Below are positions 9,439 through 19,022 of a stretch of 64,000 nt of DNA, in pieces (position 1 is the first letter of the stretch; every line of letters begins with the position of its first letter). The translations under genes were made by a program, and so were the position numbers. Source of the DNA: CAZSWR01 sp964610885 (lineage in GTDB: Bacteria > Bacteroidota > Ignavibacteria > Kapaibacteriales > UBA2268); NCBI GenBank assembly GCA_964610885.1, contig CAZSWR010000001.1:93131-157130 (forward strand), given 5' to 3'. The notes beneath the pieces were generated by a model. It was given only the letters and a program-made list of their open reading frames with translations. It did no database searches and had not been told where the DNA came from.

Positions 9439-9457
9439 CCCCCTTTGAAAAAGGGGG
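9439..9457. repeat. C/G-rich hairpin
   Basis: Perfect inverted repeat ccccctttgaaaaaggggg with a 3-base loop, followed by ttgggggatttg; a pattern common in dispersed repeats. No other copy was found in this window. Confidence 0.4.
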
Positions 9458-9661
9458 TTGGGGGATTTGTCGATATTTCAATGACTTACTACGATGTATG
9501 CAGTGGGTTGAAGCCCATTTTTGCTAATTTTATACTATTTCAAAAAGTATCTAAATCAAATATTCATAGAAATCAAATAAATAATATTTATTTTTGTATT
9601 AACTGTTGATGCCCTTTCGAGGGTGCTTGGCATTTTCTAACATTGAACGCTAAATATCGCT

Positions 9662-11068
9662 ATGAGAAAAACTAAAATTATTTGCACAATCGGACCGGCT
9701 ACATCCGGCGTCGAGAATCTGACCAAACTCATCGAATGCGGCATGGACACTGCACGCCTGAATTTTTCCCATGGCAACCGTGAGGACCACCTCACGACAA
9801 TTAATGAAATTCGCGAAGCCGCCAAGAACGCTCGCCGCGAAATTGCGATCATCCAAGACCTCCAAGGACCGAAAATTCGCACCGGCAAGGTGGAGGGCGG
9901 AGCAGTCGAACTCGCAGATGGCGCCCAATTCTCCATCACGAGCGACGACGTCGAGCTGGGCACTGCGCAAAGGGTCGGAACCACCTACAAAAACCTGATC
10001 AAAGAAGTGAAAGCCGGCAATACAATTCTGCTCGACGATGGTTACATCATACTCGACGTGGACAAGGTTACAGTTTCAGACATCGTTACGACCGTCCGCA
10101 AAGGCGGCATCCTCAAAAACAACAAAGGCATCATCGCGCCAGGGGTTTCCAGCTCTGCCCCATCGATGAGCGACAAAGACATCGAAGACCTGAAATTCGG
10201 CCTTGCCGCCGGCGTGGACATGGTCGCGCTGTCGTTCGTCCGAAGCGAACGCGACGTCATGGAATTGCGTACAATAATGAAACTCTTCGGCCGAACTGTG
10301 CCGATTATTGCCAAAATCGAACGCTTCGAGGGCTACGAAGACATCGTCGATATCATCAACGAATCGGATGCGATCATGGTCGCTCGTGGCGATTTGGGCC
10401 TCGAAATGCCCGCCGAAGACGTGCCCGTGCTACAGAAAGAAATCATTTCGAAGTGCAATTTCTATGGCAAACCTGTCATAACGGCCACACAGATGCTCGA
10501 ATCGATGATTTCCAATCCGCGGCCCACCCGCGCCGAAGCCTCCGACGTCGCAAATGCTGTCATCGACGGTACCGATTGCGTCATGCTCAGCGGCGAAACC
10601 AGCATTGGAGCTTTCCCGTTCGATGCCGTCAAATACATGGACAAAATCATTCGCTCCACCGAGGAAAAGTATAAATCGAGGTCAAACCCATCCTACGACA
10701 AAGTAAAATTCATTTCCGAAGCGCTCGGCATGGCCAGCTGCACTATTGCCGAACAAATCGAAGCAAAAGCGATTATCACTGAAACCACGACAGGCTACAC
10801 CGCCAAAAACATCGCCAAATACAGGCCATGCACGCCGATTATCGCCGTCTGTACTGACCCGGCAATCTCGCGCAGCCTTGCCATCGTTTGGGGCGTCAAT
10901 GCCGTTACGCGGTCCTCGTCGTACCCAATAGAGGACGGCTCTCCGGCCTTCGACAAACTACGGAACTACTTCCCGTGCCTCGTGCCGGACTCTTACGTAG
11001 TCTATGTGGCAGGGCTTTCCGGCAGCCAAAACCAACCGAAAAACCAATTACGTATCGTAAAGGGTTAG
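9662..11068 (+). CDS. pyk: pyruvate kinase
   Basis: Converts phosphoenolpyruvate and ADP to pyruvate and ATP in glycolysis. At 468 residues it is the short bacterial form without the extra C-terminal PEP-utiliser domain. Visible motifs: start MRKTKIICTIGPATS, NFSHGNREDH, IQDLQGPKIRTGK, the B-domain, then SFVRSERDVMELR, the catalytic IIAKIERFEG with the conserved Lys, IMVARGDLGLEMP and MLESMISNPRPTRAEASDVA; the substrate-loop region DGTDCVMLSGETSIGAFP has Cys where most homologues have Ala. The C-terminal domain is complete. It stands alone, with repeat-bearing spacers on both sides, so no operon partner is indicated. Confidence 0.96.
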   Translation: MRKTKIICTIGPATSGVENLTKLIECGMDTARLNFSHGNREDHLTTINEIREAAKNARREIAIIQDLQGPKIRTGKVEGGAVELADGAQFSITSDDVELGTAQRVGTTYKNLIKEVKAGNTILLDDGYIILDVDKVTVSDIVTTVRKGGILKNNKGIIAPGVSSSAPSMSDKDIEDLKFGLAAGVDMVALSFVRSERDVMELRTIMKLFGRTVPIIAKIERFEGYEDIVDIINESDAIMVARGDLGLEMPAEDVPVLQKEIISKCNFYGKPVITATQMLESMISNPRPTRAEASDVANAVIDGTDCVMLSGETSIGAFPFDAVKYMDKIIRSTEEKYKSRSNPSYDKVKFISEALGMASCTIAEQIEAKAIITETTTGYTAKNIAKYRPCTPIIAVCTDPAISRSLAIVWGVNAVTRSSSYPIEDGSPAFDKLRNYFPCLVPDSYVVYVAGLSGSQNQPKNQLRIVKG

Positions 11069-11371
11069 GAATCTCTGCGGGCAGTATTTTGCCTGATGCA
11101 CAACTGCGCGCATCGGTTAGTGGTTTTATGCTTTAAGCCCCAATTGTTCATTAAAAATTTGATATATTTGCTTTACCCTCATCCCCGGCCCTTCTCCCGA
11201 CGGGAGAAGGGAGTAAAGAAAATTGTTAATGGGAAGTCCCTTTCGCCCTCTGGGAGAAAGGGATTTAGGGATTGAGGGTTTTTCTTACAAACAATTTGAG
11301 ATATGAAAACACTATAAGTATTTGAAAACATATTGCTTGTCGTCTCGGCGGAGCAGCAAAGAAATAAATAA
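11069..11371. other. 303-bp spacer holding a 125-bp dispersed repeat
   Basis: No gene. Most of it is the repeat at 11168-11293, related to 59953-60079. The sequence just before the ABC-F start is AT-rich without a clear ribosome-binding site. Confidence 0.65.
11168..11293 (+). repeat. 125-bp dispersed repeat, copy A
   Basis: It begins ttgctttaccctcatccc and ends near attgagggtttttctta. Ends accctcat and attgagggt are inverted repeats. Internal hairpins are formed by cttctcccgacgggagaagg and tcccttt...aaaggga. Copy B at 59953-60079 has the same order of blocks with point changes. Confidence 0.7.
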
Positions 11372-13267
11372 ATGACAATATTCTCAGCAAATAATCTTTC
11401 TAAACGTTTCGACCGCGAAATGCTCTTTGAATCGCTCTCCATGGGAATGGAAGAAGGCGAAAGGCTCGGTATCATCGGCAAGAATGGTATCGGCAAAACC
11501 ACTCTCATGCGAATCGTCGCCGGAATCGAAGAGCCGGACACAGGCGAAGTCATCTTTGGCAACAGCGTCCGAGTGGAATACTTGCCCCAGGCTCCTGTTT
11601 TTCAACTGGGCGAAACTGCCTTGGATTCCGTGATTAGCGCCAAGCCACAGGTGAGCGCACTGCTCGAAGAGCACAAACGAATTTGCAGCGATTTGGACAA
11701 ACATTACTCCGCCGAACTTTCGACCAAGCTGGAACGGGTTACGCACGCAATCGAAGCCTCGGGCGGGTGGAATTTGGAGAATGATGCTAAAACAATGCTG
11801 ACAAAGCTTGGAATAACTGATTTTTCTTTCAATGTCAATAACTTCTCCGGCGGCCTAAAGAAGCGTGTCGCTTTGGCCAAGGCTCTAATCTCCGACCCCG
11901 AATTGCTGATTCTGGACGAGCCGACGAACCATCTGGACGCCGATTCTGTGCAATGGCTCCAAGACAGGCTTATGGATTCGAAGAATGGTATCCTTTTCGT
12001 AACCCACGACCGCTATTTCCTCGATTCGATTGCCACGAGGATTATTGAAATCGACCAGAAGAGGATTTTCCATTTCCCAGGAAATTACGAAAAGTACTTA
12101 GAGAAGAAAGAAAACATCGTCGCTACGCAGAATTCCGCTCACGAACACTTGCTCAGCCGGCTCCGCGAAGAGCTTGCATGGTTGCAAAAAGGCGCCAAAG
12201 CCCGCCGCACAAAGCAGCAAAGCCGCATCGATTGGGTGGACAAAATGGTGCAAGAATCCAAACGCACACAAGAGAAAAAGATTAAAATCGAATTAGGGAA
12301 ATCATTCATCGGCAGCCGAATCATCGACGCGCACAACATCAGCAAAACGATTGGCGGGAAACGGCTTTTCGATGATTTCACTTACGTGGCCAAACCCGGC
12401 GACCGCATCGGCATCATCGGCCCGAACGGTTCGGGCAAATCGACTCTGCTCAACGTCCTTGCCGGAGGAATCCAGTCCGATACCGGCACCGTCAAGCACG
12501 GCATGAATACCAAAATTGGATACTTCACGCAGGAAGTAACCGACCTTGTCGATGCGAATACTGTGATTTCTTCGCTTAAGGAAATTGCTGAGTATATCGA
12601 CGTCGGATTGGGGCGCGATCGCTTCCTTACGCCTCGGGATTTGCTCAATAAATTCAACTTCCCGCCGAACCAACACGGCGCCTTCATCGGCACGCTTTCC
12701 GGCGGCGAAAAGCGTAGATTGGCGCTTCTGCGCGTCCTTATCGACAATCCCAACGTATTGCTGCTGGACGAACCGACGAACGATTTCGATATACAAACGC
12801 TCAACGCATTCGAGAAGTATTTGGACGATTTCTATGGCGCGCTCGTAATCGTGTCGCACGACCGTTCTTTCCTGGACCGCACTGTGAACGCTATTTGGGC
12901 TTTCGACGGAATGGGCGGCATCAAGGAATTCCCTGGCAACTACTCGAATTATTTGGAGAAGAAGGAAAGCCGTAAACAGTACACTATCCCCGCCGACAAA
13001 GGCGAGAACGGAAGGAAAGACAAGAATAATGATTCGCCGAGGAAGCTTTCGTACATGGAGCAGCGCGAATTGATGGCTCTCGAGAAGGAAATTCCAAAAT
13101 TAGAATCCGAAAAGGCCGAACTTCACAGATTGCTATACTCCGGCGAGATCACTGACTACAAGCTGCTCGAGGAAAAAAGCCGAGAACTGACCGCCCTCGA
13201 GGAATCGCTCGACGAAAAAACTCTTCGCTGGATGGATCTGAGCGAAAAGGCCGATGCGCTGAAGTAA
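11372..13267 (+). CDS. ABC-F family ATPase (Uup-like)
   Basis: A 631-residue cytoplasmic protein with two ATP-binding cassettes and no membrane segment. Cassette 1 has Walker A GKNGIGKTT, signature FSGGLKKRVALAKAL and Walker B LLILDEPTNHLD; cassette 2 has GPNGSGKST, LSGGEKRRLALLRVL and LLLDEPTNDFD. Between them is the charged linker with ARRTKQQSR typical of ABC-F, and the C-terminus (about 540-631) is a Lys/Glu-rich coiled coil as in Uup. ABC-F proteins act on ribosomes or, for Uup, have been tied to genome stability; the exact role here is not determinable. It converges with the Oar-like gene on a shared terminator. Confidence 0.93.
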   Translation: MTIFSANNLSKRFDREMLFESLSMGMEEGERLGIIGKNGIGKTTLMRIVAGIEEPDTGEVIFGNSVRVEYLPQAPVFQLGETALDSVISAKPQVSALLEEHKRICSDLDKHYSAELSTKLERVTHAIEASGGWNLENDAKTMLTKLGITDFSFNVNNFSGGLKKRVALAKALISDPELLILDEPTNHLDADSVQWLQDRLMDSKNGILFVTHDRYFLDSIATRIIEIDQKRIFHFPGNYEKYLEKKENIVATQNSAHEHLLSRLREELAWLQKGAKARRTKQQSRIDWVDKMVQESKRTQEKKIKIELGKSFIGSRIIDAHNISKTIGGKRLFDDFTYVAKPGDRIGIIGPNGSGKSTLLNVLAGGIQSDTGTVKHGMNTKIGYFTQEVTDLVDANTVISSLKEIAEYIDVGLGRDRFLTPRDLLNKFNFPPNQHGAFIGTLSGGEKRRLALLRVLIDNPNVLLLDEPTNDFDIQTLNAFEKYLDDFYGALVIVSHDRSFLDRTVNAIWAFDGMGGIKEFPGNYSNYLEKKESRKQYTIPADKGENGRKDKNNDSPRKLSYMEQRELMALEKEIPKLESEKAELHRLLYSGEITDYKLLEEKSRELTALEESLDEKTLRWMDLSEKADALK

Positions 13268-13302
13268 ATCCAAGACTTCTTTCAACACAAAACATATATC
13301 TA

Positions 13303-13340
13303 CAACGAAGCCTGCCCCCAATCGAGGACAGGCTTCGTTG
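13303..13340. terminator. bidirectional terminator between convergent genes
   Basis: caacgaagcctg pairs perfectly with caggcttcgttg around a 14-base loop, 35 bases after the ABC-F stop and 19 bases after the stop of the opposing receptor gene. T-rich sequence is modest on both sides. Confidence 0.7.
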
Positions 13341-13359
13341 CAATTGTTTGCTAATCGGC

Positions 13360-16300
13360 TTAGAGATTCACTCTGATGCCGAGCTGCATCTGCCAGCGGG
13401 AAGCAACGTCGCTGTATTGGTAGATGTTTGTGTATTTCGGATTGAAATTGATTTTGATCGGGCCAGAAGCATTGTTTTTGGTGCCCACGTAAGTAAGCAT
13501 CGTAACAGAGTTGTAGCTAATGTATTCGATGCGGCCCCAATCGGAATTGAGCCAATTGAGGAAATTGACGAAATCGAGAGTGATTTCGACAGTTTTCTTA
13601 TCGAAAAGCGGAACGATTTGCGAAAGCCTTAAATCGAACTGGTTGCGCCATTTCGCGCGGAAAGCATTGCGAGGGGCAACTTTTCCGCGGTAGTCTTCGA
13701 TGCCTTCGATTTGCTTGATGTACTCCTCGAAAGAGGCCCAAACCTGCTCTTTTGTCGTACCGTTTGCGAGTTGAGTTTTGTCCAGGAGAAGCTCGACTTT
13801 CGGATCGTTTGGCCCGGTTGGGATATAACATAAATCGTTGTTCGTGCCGTATTCTGCGTTGTCGTTGTTCGCATTTCCATAGTACACCAACGAATACGGG
13901 CTGCCGGAACGGCCTTCGTAGAGCAGTCCAATCGTGGTTGCGAACCCATTTGCATAATTCAATCTGTACGAAGCGTTGGCCAGGATTCTGTGAGGAATAT
14001 CATAATCCGATACTGCAAGTTCGGGATTGTTCGGATCCAACGAATAATTGTACTGCCAGCTGGAGATTGCGCGGCTGGACGAAGCATTGCTATTGATGTC
14101 CTTGGCGTGGCTGTATGTATATGAAAGATTGCACGAGAGGCCCGGAAGCAAGCCTTGCCCGAATTGTTTCTGAAGTTGGAAGGTCAAACTGTTTTGGAAG
14201 CCTTCGCTGGTGTTGGTCATCAGGATGACGCGATTGAATCGTGAAGAAACCGGAGTGTTACCATAAACCGGCCTGCCATCGATACGAAAAACTTGGTTGC
14301 CAGCGGTATCCTTCTGGTATTGGAGGTTAATATTTTTGTAAAGGACATCGTTCACGGTCTTGCCAAGTATTCCTTCAACGGTGAAAACGAATCCCTGAGG
14401 CAATTGGACATCAACGGCGGCATTTGCGCGGAAAAGCTGAGGCATTTTGAAATCGGGGTCTGTGATAGCGATTTCGCTTTTGAGAGCGCCGACGATCGGC
14501 TGATTATATGGATCAGGATTAAATGCGGGAGCGTCCTGGCCGGATACTTCGATGGCGGCAATTTCCATTCCATTGTTGGAGTATTGGTTCGAAATCCATA
14601 CGCCGGGAGTACGGCCGGAGAACAGGCCGATTCCGCCGCGGAGTTGGATTTTCTTATCGCCAAACATGTCGTAGTTGACGCCCACACGAGGCGAGATTGC
14701 AACCGGATTCGGCAGTTTGTCCGTGGAATAGCCAGGGAATGCAGCTGCGAATTCGGGATTGAATTTCGGTTTCTCGGGGAAAGCGAACATATCGACACGG
14801 ACGCCGGCTGTTAGTTTCAGCCTTGTATTGACGACCATTTCGTCTTGGGCATAGAATCCCAATTGCAAGTATGAGAATTTGCAATGGGGCATTAAATCAT
14901 TCGAATCGAGCGAGTATGTGTGTTTGTAGCTGCTGGGCGTGCCGGCTGCCAATGCTTCGATATTCGAGAAAGAGTACGTCCCGAAATAGTCCTGAAGGTA
15001 CAAGTTATCGAATGAAATGAATTGGTTCGATGTTCCGACTGTAAATGTGTGATTGTTCCAAAAGTAACTAAGGTTATCGGTAAATTCCACAATCCTTTGG
15101 TCCAAAGTATTTGCTTGCGAGTAGTTTTCAATACCGGCATAGACCTTGCCCGAACCCGAAGTGGGATAAAGACTCACCGACGGGAACGGATCGCCCTGAA
15201 TGTCTCGTTTGTCGCTGATTGCGGTGAAGGCCAAACGCGCTTCGTTGGCGAAAAGGTTAGAATAAAGAGTGTTCAATTGCAACACGGTCTGGTTCTGCAT
15301 ACTTCTGTACATGTATTCTGCACCATCGAACGTGAAACTCGTCGCCGAACGGGACACACCGGACGAACGCGAACCATTAACGAAATTGTGCCTCAGCGTA
15401 AGTCGGTTTTCGTCGTTAAGGTTCATATCAAAGCGCAAGAACAGTTTAACGTCCTTCGTATAGGCAGTGTATCCGCCGTACCCACCGGGATTGTAGTTGT
15501 ATTTTGTAACAAAAATATCTTTAATCTGTTGCATCGTCTCCTTCGAGACGGGAAACTCGTTGGTAAAATCTTCGCCAATCAGTCCGGCATCGGGCGATTG
15601 GTTGCGGTTTTTCATTTCTGCGCTGGCGAAGAAGAAAAGTTTATCTTTAATGATGGGGCCACCGAATCGGCCGCCGAGTTGGTATTCGTCGAAATCGGGA
15701 TATTTGTTGTGTTTGCCGCTCGAATCGGGTTTCGGATTCAATCCCATGAACGTCTGGTTGCGTCCGAAGAAGAAGATTGACCCTTTGTATTTGTTGGATC
15801 CGCCGCGAGTAATAGCATTGATCAGTCCGCCGGTGAATCCGCCCTGGCGGACGTCGAACGGGGCGATGTTCACTTGGAATTCCTCGATAGCGTCCAGCGA
15901 GATAGGCTCTGCGCCGGCCATACCGCCGGGGGTTCCGGTTTGCGAGAGTCCGAAGGCATCGCTCATCACGGCGCCATCCACTTGGATATTGTTATATTTC
16001 GCATTGCGGCCGCCGACGTTCGAACCGTCGCCCGTTGATGACGTGATGAGCGGCGAGAGTCGAGTGTAGTCGTGGATGCTTCGGCTGATTGTGGGCAAAG
16101 CATCGATTTCCTGCGAGGTTACGTTTTGGCTGGCGCCGGTTCGCGAGCTGTTCATAATCTCGTTTCTTTCGGCCTCCACCACGATTCCTTTGGATTGTAC
16201 CGCAGTTTCCTCCATATTAACTTCGAGGGTGAACTCTTGGTCGAGCTTCAGATAAATCTCCTCGAATACTTGTTTCTTTTGGCCGAGCATCGATACCGTA

Positions 16301-16542
16301 ACGGTATATGGGCCGCCAGTGCGGAGTCCGACCAAATTGAAGCGGCCGGATTTGTTGGTCTTTTGGCCGGATTTTGTCCCGGTTGGTTCGTGGACGGCAA
16401 CGACCGAAGCGCTCATAATCGGCTGGCCTTTCGCGTCGAGTACGACACCAGTTATCTTTGCAGTGGTTGCGCCCTGAGCCAATGCAATAGCTTGCGCACA
16501 TACGAAGACAAACATGATCAGAAGAAAGTACTTCTTTTGCAT
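13360..16542 (-). CDS. Oar-like TonB-dependent receptor with carboxypeptidase-regulatory-like domain
   Basis: A 1060-residue outer-membrane protein. A signal peptide (MQKKYFLLIMFVFVCAQAIA) is followed by a carboxypeptidase-D-like beta-sandwich (about 28-112: ITGVVLDAKGQPIMSASVV, NKSGRFNLVGLRTGGPYTVT), then a plug domain (about 130-260: GRNAKYNNIQVDGAVMSDAF, GFTGGLINAITRGGSN) and a long beta-barrel ending in WQMQLGIRVNL. This order matches the Oar family (OmpA-related TonB receptors) found in Myxococcus and many Bacteroidota. No classical TonB box or SusD partner is seen, so the ligand is unknown; Oar proteins have been linked to signalling and protein export. It is transcribed alone from a promoter in the short gap before ybaK. 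Confidence 0.88.
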   Translation of the reverse strand: MQKKYFLLIMFVFVCAQAIALAQGATTAKITGVVLDAKGQPIMSASVVAVHEPTGTKSGQKTNKSGRFNLVGLRTGGPYTVTVSMLGQKKQVFEEIYLKLDQEFTLEVNMEETAVQSKGIVVEAERNEIMNSSRTGASQNVTSQEIDALPTISRSIHDYTRLSPLITSSTGDGSNVGGRNAKYNNIQVDGAVMSDAFGLSQTGTPGGMAGAEPISLDAIEEFQVNIAPFDVRQGGFTGGLINAITRGGSNKYKGSIFFFGRNQTFMGLNPKPDSSGKHNKYPDFDEYQLGGRFGGPIIKDKLFFFASAEMKNRNQSPDAGLIGEDFTNEFPVSKETMQQIKDIFVTKYNYNPGGYGGYTAYTKDVKLFLRFDMNLNDENRLTLRHNFVNGSRSSGVSRSATSFTFDGAEYMYRSMQNQTVLQLNTLYSNLFANEARLAFTAISDKRDIQGDPFPSVSLYPTSGSGKVYAGIENYSQANTLDQRIVEFTDNLSYFWNNHTFTVGTSNQFISFDNLYLQDYFGTYSFSNIEALAAGTPSSYKHTYSLDSNDLMPHCKFSYLQLGFYAQDEMVVNTRLKLTAGVRVDMFAFPEKPKFNPEFAAAFPGYSTDKLPNPVAISPRVGVNYDMFGDKKIQLRGGIGLFSGRTPGVWISNQYSNNGMEIAAIEVSGQDAPAFNPDPYNQPIVGALKSEIAITDPDFKMPQLFRANAAVDVQLPQGFVFTVEGILGKTVNDVLYKNINLQYQKDTAGNQVFRIDGRPVYGNTPVSSRFNRVILMTNTSEGFQNSLTFQLQKQFGQGLLPGLSCNLSYTYSHAKDINSNASSSRAISSWQYNYSLDPNNPELAVSDYDIPHRILANASYRLNYANGFATTIGLLYEGRSGSPYSLVYYGNANNDNAEYGTNNDLCYIPTGPNDPKVELLLDKTQLANGTTKEQVWASFEEYIKQIEGIEDYRGKVAPRNAFRAKWRNQFDLRLSQIVPLFDKKTVEITLDFVNFLNWLNSDWGRIEYISYNSVTMLTYVGTKNNASGPIKINFNPKYTNIYQYSDVASRWQMQLGIRVNL

Positions 16543-16587
16543 AATAACCTTAATATTTTATTCAAAATGTAATAATTCACAATTGAT

Positions 16588-17070
16588 TTATATAGCAACA
16601 TTCATAGTAACGACTTCGAATGCTTTGCGCAAGTCTGCCGGGTCGATTTCTACGATGAATCCCCTTTTCCCGCCATTAATGTATATTTTATTGCAATTGA
16701 AAATTGATTCCTCAGCGTATATAGGCATCTTTGTTTTCGTACCGAAAGGGCTGGTCCCTCCGAACTGGTAGCCTGTGAGCTTTTCGGCTTTCTTTTGGTC
16801 GCAAGGTGCAATTTTCTTTTGGCCGAGCAATCTTGCCAATTCCTTCGTCGAGACCTCGCGGTCCCCGTGCATGAGCACTACCAACCCGCTTGAGCGGTCG
16901 TCCTCCATGATAAGCGTTTTGATAACGTTGTGCTCGTCCACGCTAAGTTCCAAAGAGGTCTGGTGCGTCCCGCCTTTTTCCTGATACTCGTATTGGTGCG
17001 CCACGAAATCGATTTTTGCATCGCGCAGTTGCCTTATTGCCGTCGTTATCGGGTAGTCCGGTTTTGCCAT
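16588..17070 (-). CDS. ybaK: Cys-tRNA(Pro)/Cys-tRNA(Cys) deacylase, YbaK family
   Basis: A 160-residue cytoplasmic editing enzyme from the ATG at 17068-17070 (MAKPDYPITTAIRQL); an upstream start adds nine residues. YbaK hydrolyses Cys mischarged on tRNA-Pro. Characteristic segments are DFVAHQYEYQEKGGTH near the N-terminus, VIKTLIMEDD, KKIAPCDQKKAEKLTGYQFG and GGTSPFGTK, matching the YGxGTSPFG-type active-site loop with its conserved Gly and Pro. Length fits the family. It stands alone, divergent from the downstream kinase gene. Confidence 0.92.
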   Translation of the reverse strand: MAKPDYPITTAIRQLRDAKIDFVAHQYEYQEKGGTHQTSLELSVDEHNVIKTLIMEDDRSSGLVVLMHGDREVSTKELARLLGQKKIAPCDQKKAEKLTGYQFGGTSPFGTKTKMPIYAEESIFNCNKIYINGGKRGFIVEIDPADLRKAFEVVTMNVAI

Positions 17071-17371
17071 TTTATAACCAATCTCAATATTCATCAAAAC
17101 ATACTAAAATAAATAAATATTCCGACATAACCCAAAAAATGGTATCGGCCATAATTAGTTTTTTATCCACAGGTTTATGGCACATCGATTGATTGATAAT
17201 ATTTGTTTTTTGTGTGCGATCTTTTCAATACACTGTTTCACTATGAATCAAAGAATAAAATCTTTGCAATGTTAATTAATAAATATTTGTTTATAAACAT
17301 TAGTTTTCATATATTTATTGATTTGTAAAATGTTGAAAATGATGTCAATTTCTTAGTAAAGAATGAAATAA
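17071..17371. promoter_or_regulatory. divergent AT-rich promoter region
   Basis: A 301-base spacer between divergent ybaK and the receiver-kinase gene. It is strongly AT-rich and must contain both promoters, but no convincing -33/-7 or sigma-70 boxes or operator could be fixed by eye. Confidence 0.4.
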
Positions 17372-19018
17372 ATGCTGTCAAATGCCAAAATACTTATCGT
17401 CGAAGACCAGGTAATAATAGCCACCAACCTAAAGGTTTTGCTGAAACATCACCAATATGATGTGGTAGGCATCGCTGCCAATAGCGATCAAGTTTTCGAC
17501 TCAATTTCAAAAAATCAACCTGACCTGATACTAATGGATATTTCGCTACCGGGCAAATACGACGGTATCGAAATAACAAATATCATTCGCGAGAAATATG
17601 ATATTCCCGTTATCTACCTCACCTCGAGCAAAGATATAGAAATCATCGAAAGGGCAAAGCTGACCGGCGCCTATTCGTATATAATGAAAGACGCTACGCT
17701 CAAGGACCAACTGCCCGTCATGATCGAATTTGTGCTATACAAACACAAAATCGAACTCGACCGCCAAAGGGAGCGCATCGACATCGTGGAGAGCGAAGAA
17801 AAATTCCGCCAAATCGCCACTTCGGCCAAAGATGCCATTTTCTTCATAGACCACGACGGCACTATCTCTTTTTGGAATAAATCGGCTACAGAGATTTTTG
17901 GCTTCACCGAGAAAGAAGTGCTCGGCAAACAGCTCCACGAACTCATCGCGCCGGAGGAATACCGCGACTTCTACGAACGTGGTTTCTCGTTCAATAATTC
18001 CGATGAAAAGATCGACATCTTGGGCAAAACTCTCGAAATGCAGGCCTTCCGCAAGGATGGCAGCATCATCCCGATCGAAATATCTCTTTCGTCCGTTACG
18101 CTGAAGGGCAAACAATGCGCCTGCGGCATCATCCGCGACATTACCCTACGGAAGACAAGCGAAGAGCAGATGGAACGCCTCATCGAGGAATTGCAAATCT
18201 CGCGCGACGTCATCGAACAGCAAGTCAACGACCTGATTGTGCTGAACGAAAAAATTGCCGACTCCGAAGAACAATTGCGCGAAACAAACGCGAGCAAAGA
18301 CAAATTCTTCTCGATTATCGCCCACGACCTGAAGAATCCATTCCAAGGGCTGCTCGGCTACTCAGAAATTCTGGCCAAAGACCTGCTCAATATGGATACA
18401 GAAGACGTCCAAGAGGTGGCCCACGACCTTCACGAATCGGCCCAGAACCTGTTTAAACTACTCGAAAACTTGCTCCAATGGAGCCGCATTCAGCGCGGAG
18501 TTATTGAGTACAATCCTGACGTGTTCACTCTGCACCAAGTGGCCCAGCTCAACGTTGGACTGGTCAACAGCAGCGCCGGCCAGAAACGTATCACCATCGA
18601 AAACCGTGTCGATCCCGACCTGATGGTTTACGCAGACGTGAATATGATTAACACTATCATTAGAAACTTGCTCACCAATGCTTGCAAATTCACCGATTTC
18701 GACGGCCGCATCGTTCTGACCGGCACTAAGATTTCCGATCAATTCGCAGAGGTCGGCATTATCGACAATGGCGTCGGCATCAGCAAGGAGAATTGCGACA
18801 AACTGTTCAGAATCGATTCGCAACTGACCACGCTCGGCACAGCAAACGAAAAAGGAACCGGTCTCGGGCTTGTGCTTTGCAAGGAACTAACCGAGAAAAA
18901 CGGCGGCGAAATCCGAGTGGAAAGCACAATCGGAGAGGGAACGGCGTTCTATTTCACCATTCCCCTACCATCGGACAGCCTATATGCCGAATGCGAAGAA
19001 GATGAGGAAAGCAACTGA
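17372..19018 (+). CDS. receiver-PAS-histidine kinase hybrid (response regulator domain first)
   Basis: A 548-residue cytoplasmic protein. A CheY-like receiver occupies 1-125 (AKILIVEDQ, LILMDISLPG with D56 as phosphoacceptor, VIYLTSSK, and the conserved Lys in YIMKDA). A PAS domain with PAC tail covers about 143-260 and a helical linker about 262-305. The HisKA box KFFSIIAHDLKNP puts the phosphohistidine at H318, followed by HATPase_c motifs NLLTNACKF, DNGVGIS and GTGLGLVLCKE. No transmembrane helix is seen, so it senses an internal signal. The receiver-first order suggests that another kinase phosphorylates D56 to tune this kinase. Only four bases separate it from xth. Confidence 0.93.
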   Translation: MLSNAKILIVEDQVIIATNLKVLLKHHQYDVVGIAANSDQVFDSISKNQPDLILMDISLPGKYDGIEITNIIREKYDIPVIYLTSSKDIEIIERAKLTGAYSYIMKDATLKDQLPVMIEFVLYKHKIELDRQRERIDIVESEEKFRQIATSAKDAIFFIDHDGTISFWNKSATEIFGFTEKEVLGKQLHELIAPEEYRDFYERGFSFNNSDEKIDILGKTLEMQAFRKDGSIIPIEISLSSVTLKGKQCACGIIRDITLRKTSEEQMERLIEELQISRDVIEQQVNDLIVLNEKIADSEEQLRETNASKDKFFSIIAHDLKNPFQGLLGYSEILAKDLLNMDTEDVQEVAHDLHESAQNLFKLLENLLQWSRIQRGVIEYNPDVFTLHQVAQLNVGLVNSSAGQKRITIENRVDPDLMVYADVNMINTIIRNLLTNACKFTDFDGRIVLTGTKISDQFAEVGIIDNGVGISKENCDKLFRIDSQLTTLGTANEKGTGLGLVLCKELTEKNGGEIRVESTIGEGTAFYFTIPLPSDSLYAECEEDEESN

Positions 19019-19022
19019 TAAG

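Larger units (their letters stand above)
8992..9661. other. 670-bp intergenic region with three repeat-type palindromes
   Basis: No gene seen. It contains a 25-bp repeat (9196-9220) identical to one at 42846-42870, a tagccat...aacccatgg sequence (about 9354-9383) related to repeats at the right end of the window, and a CCCCCTTTgaaAAAGGGGG hairpin at 9439-9457. Promoters of the DUF1015 gene and of pyk must lie here but cannot be pinpointed. Confidence 0.65.

Noticed and set aside
18984..19022. Earlier in-frame start for exonuclease III
   Set aside because: It lies inside the kinase gene and gives a Lys-rich stretch absent from the family; MKMISWNINGY is the family start.
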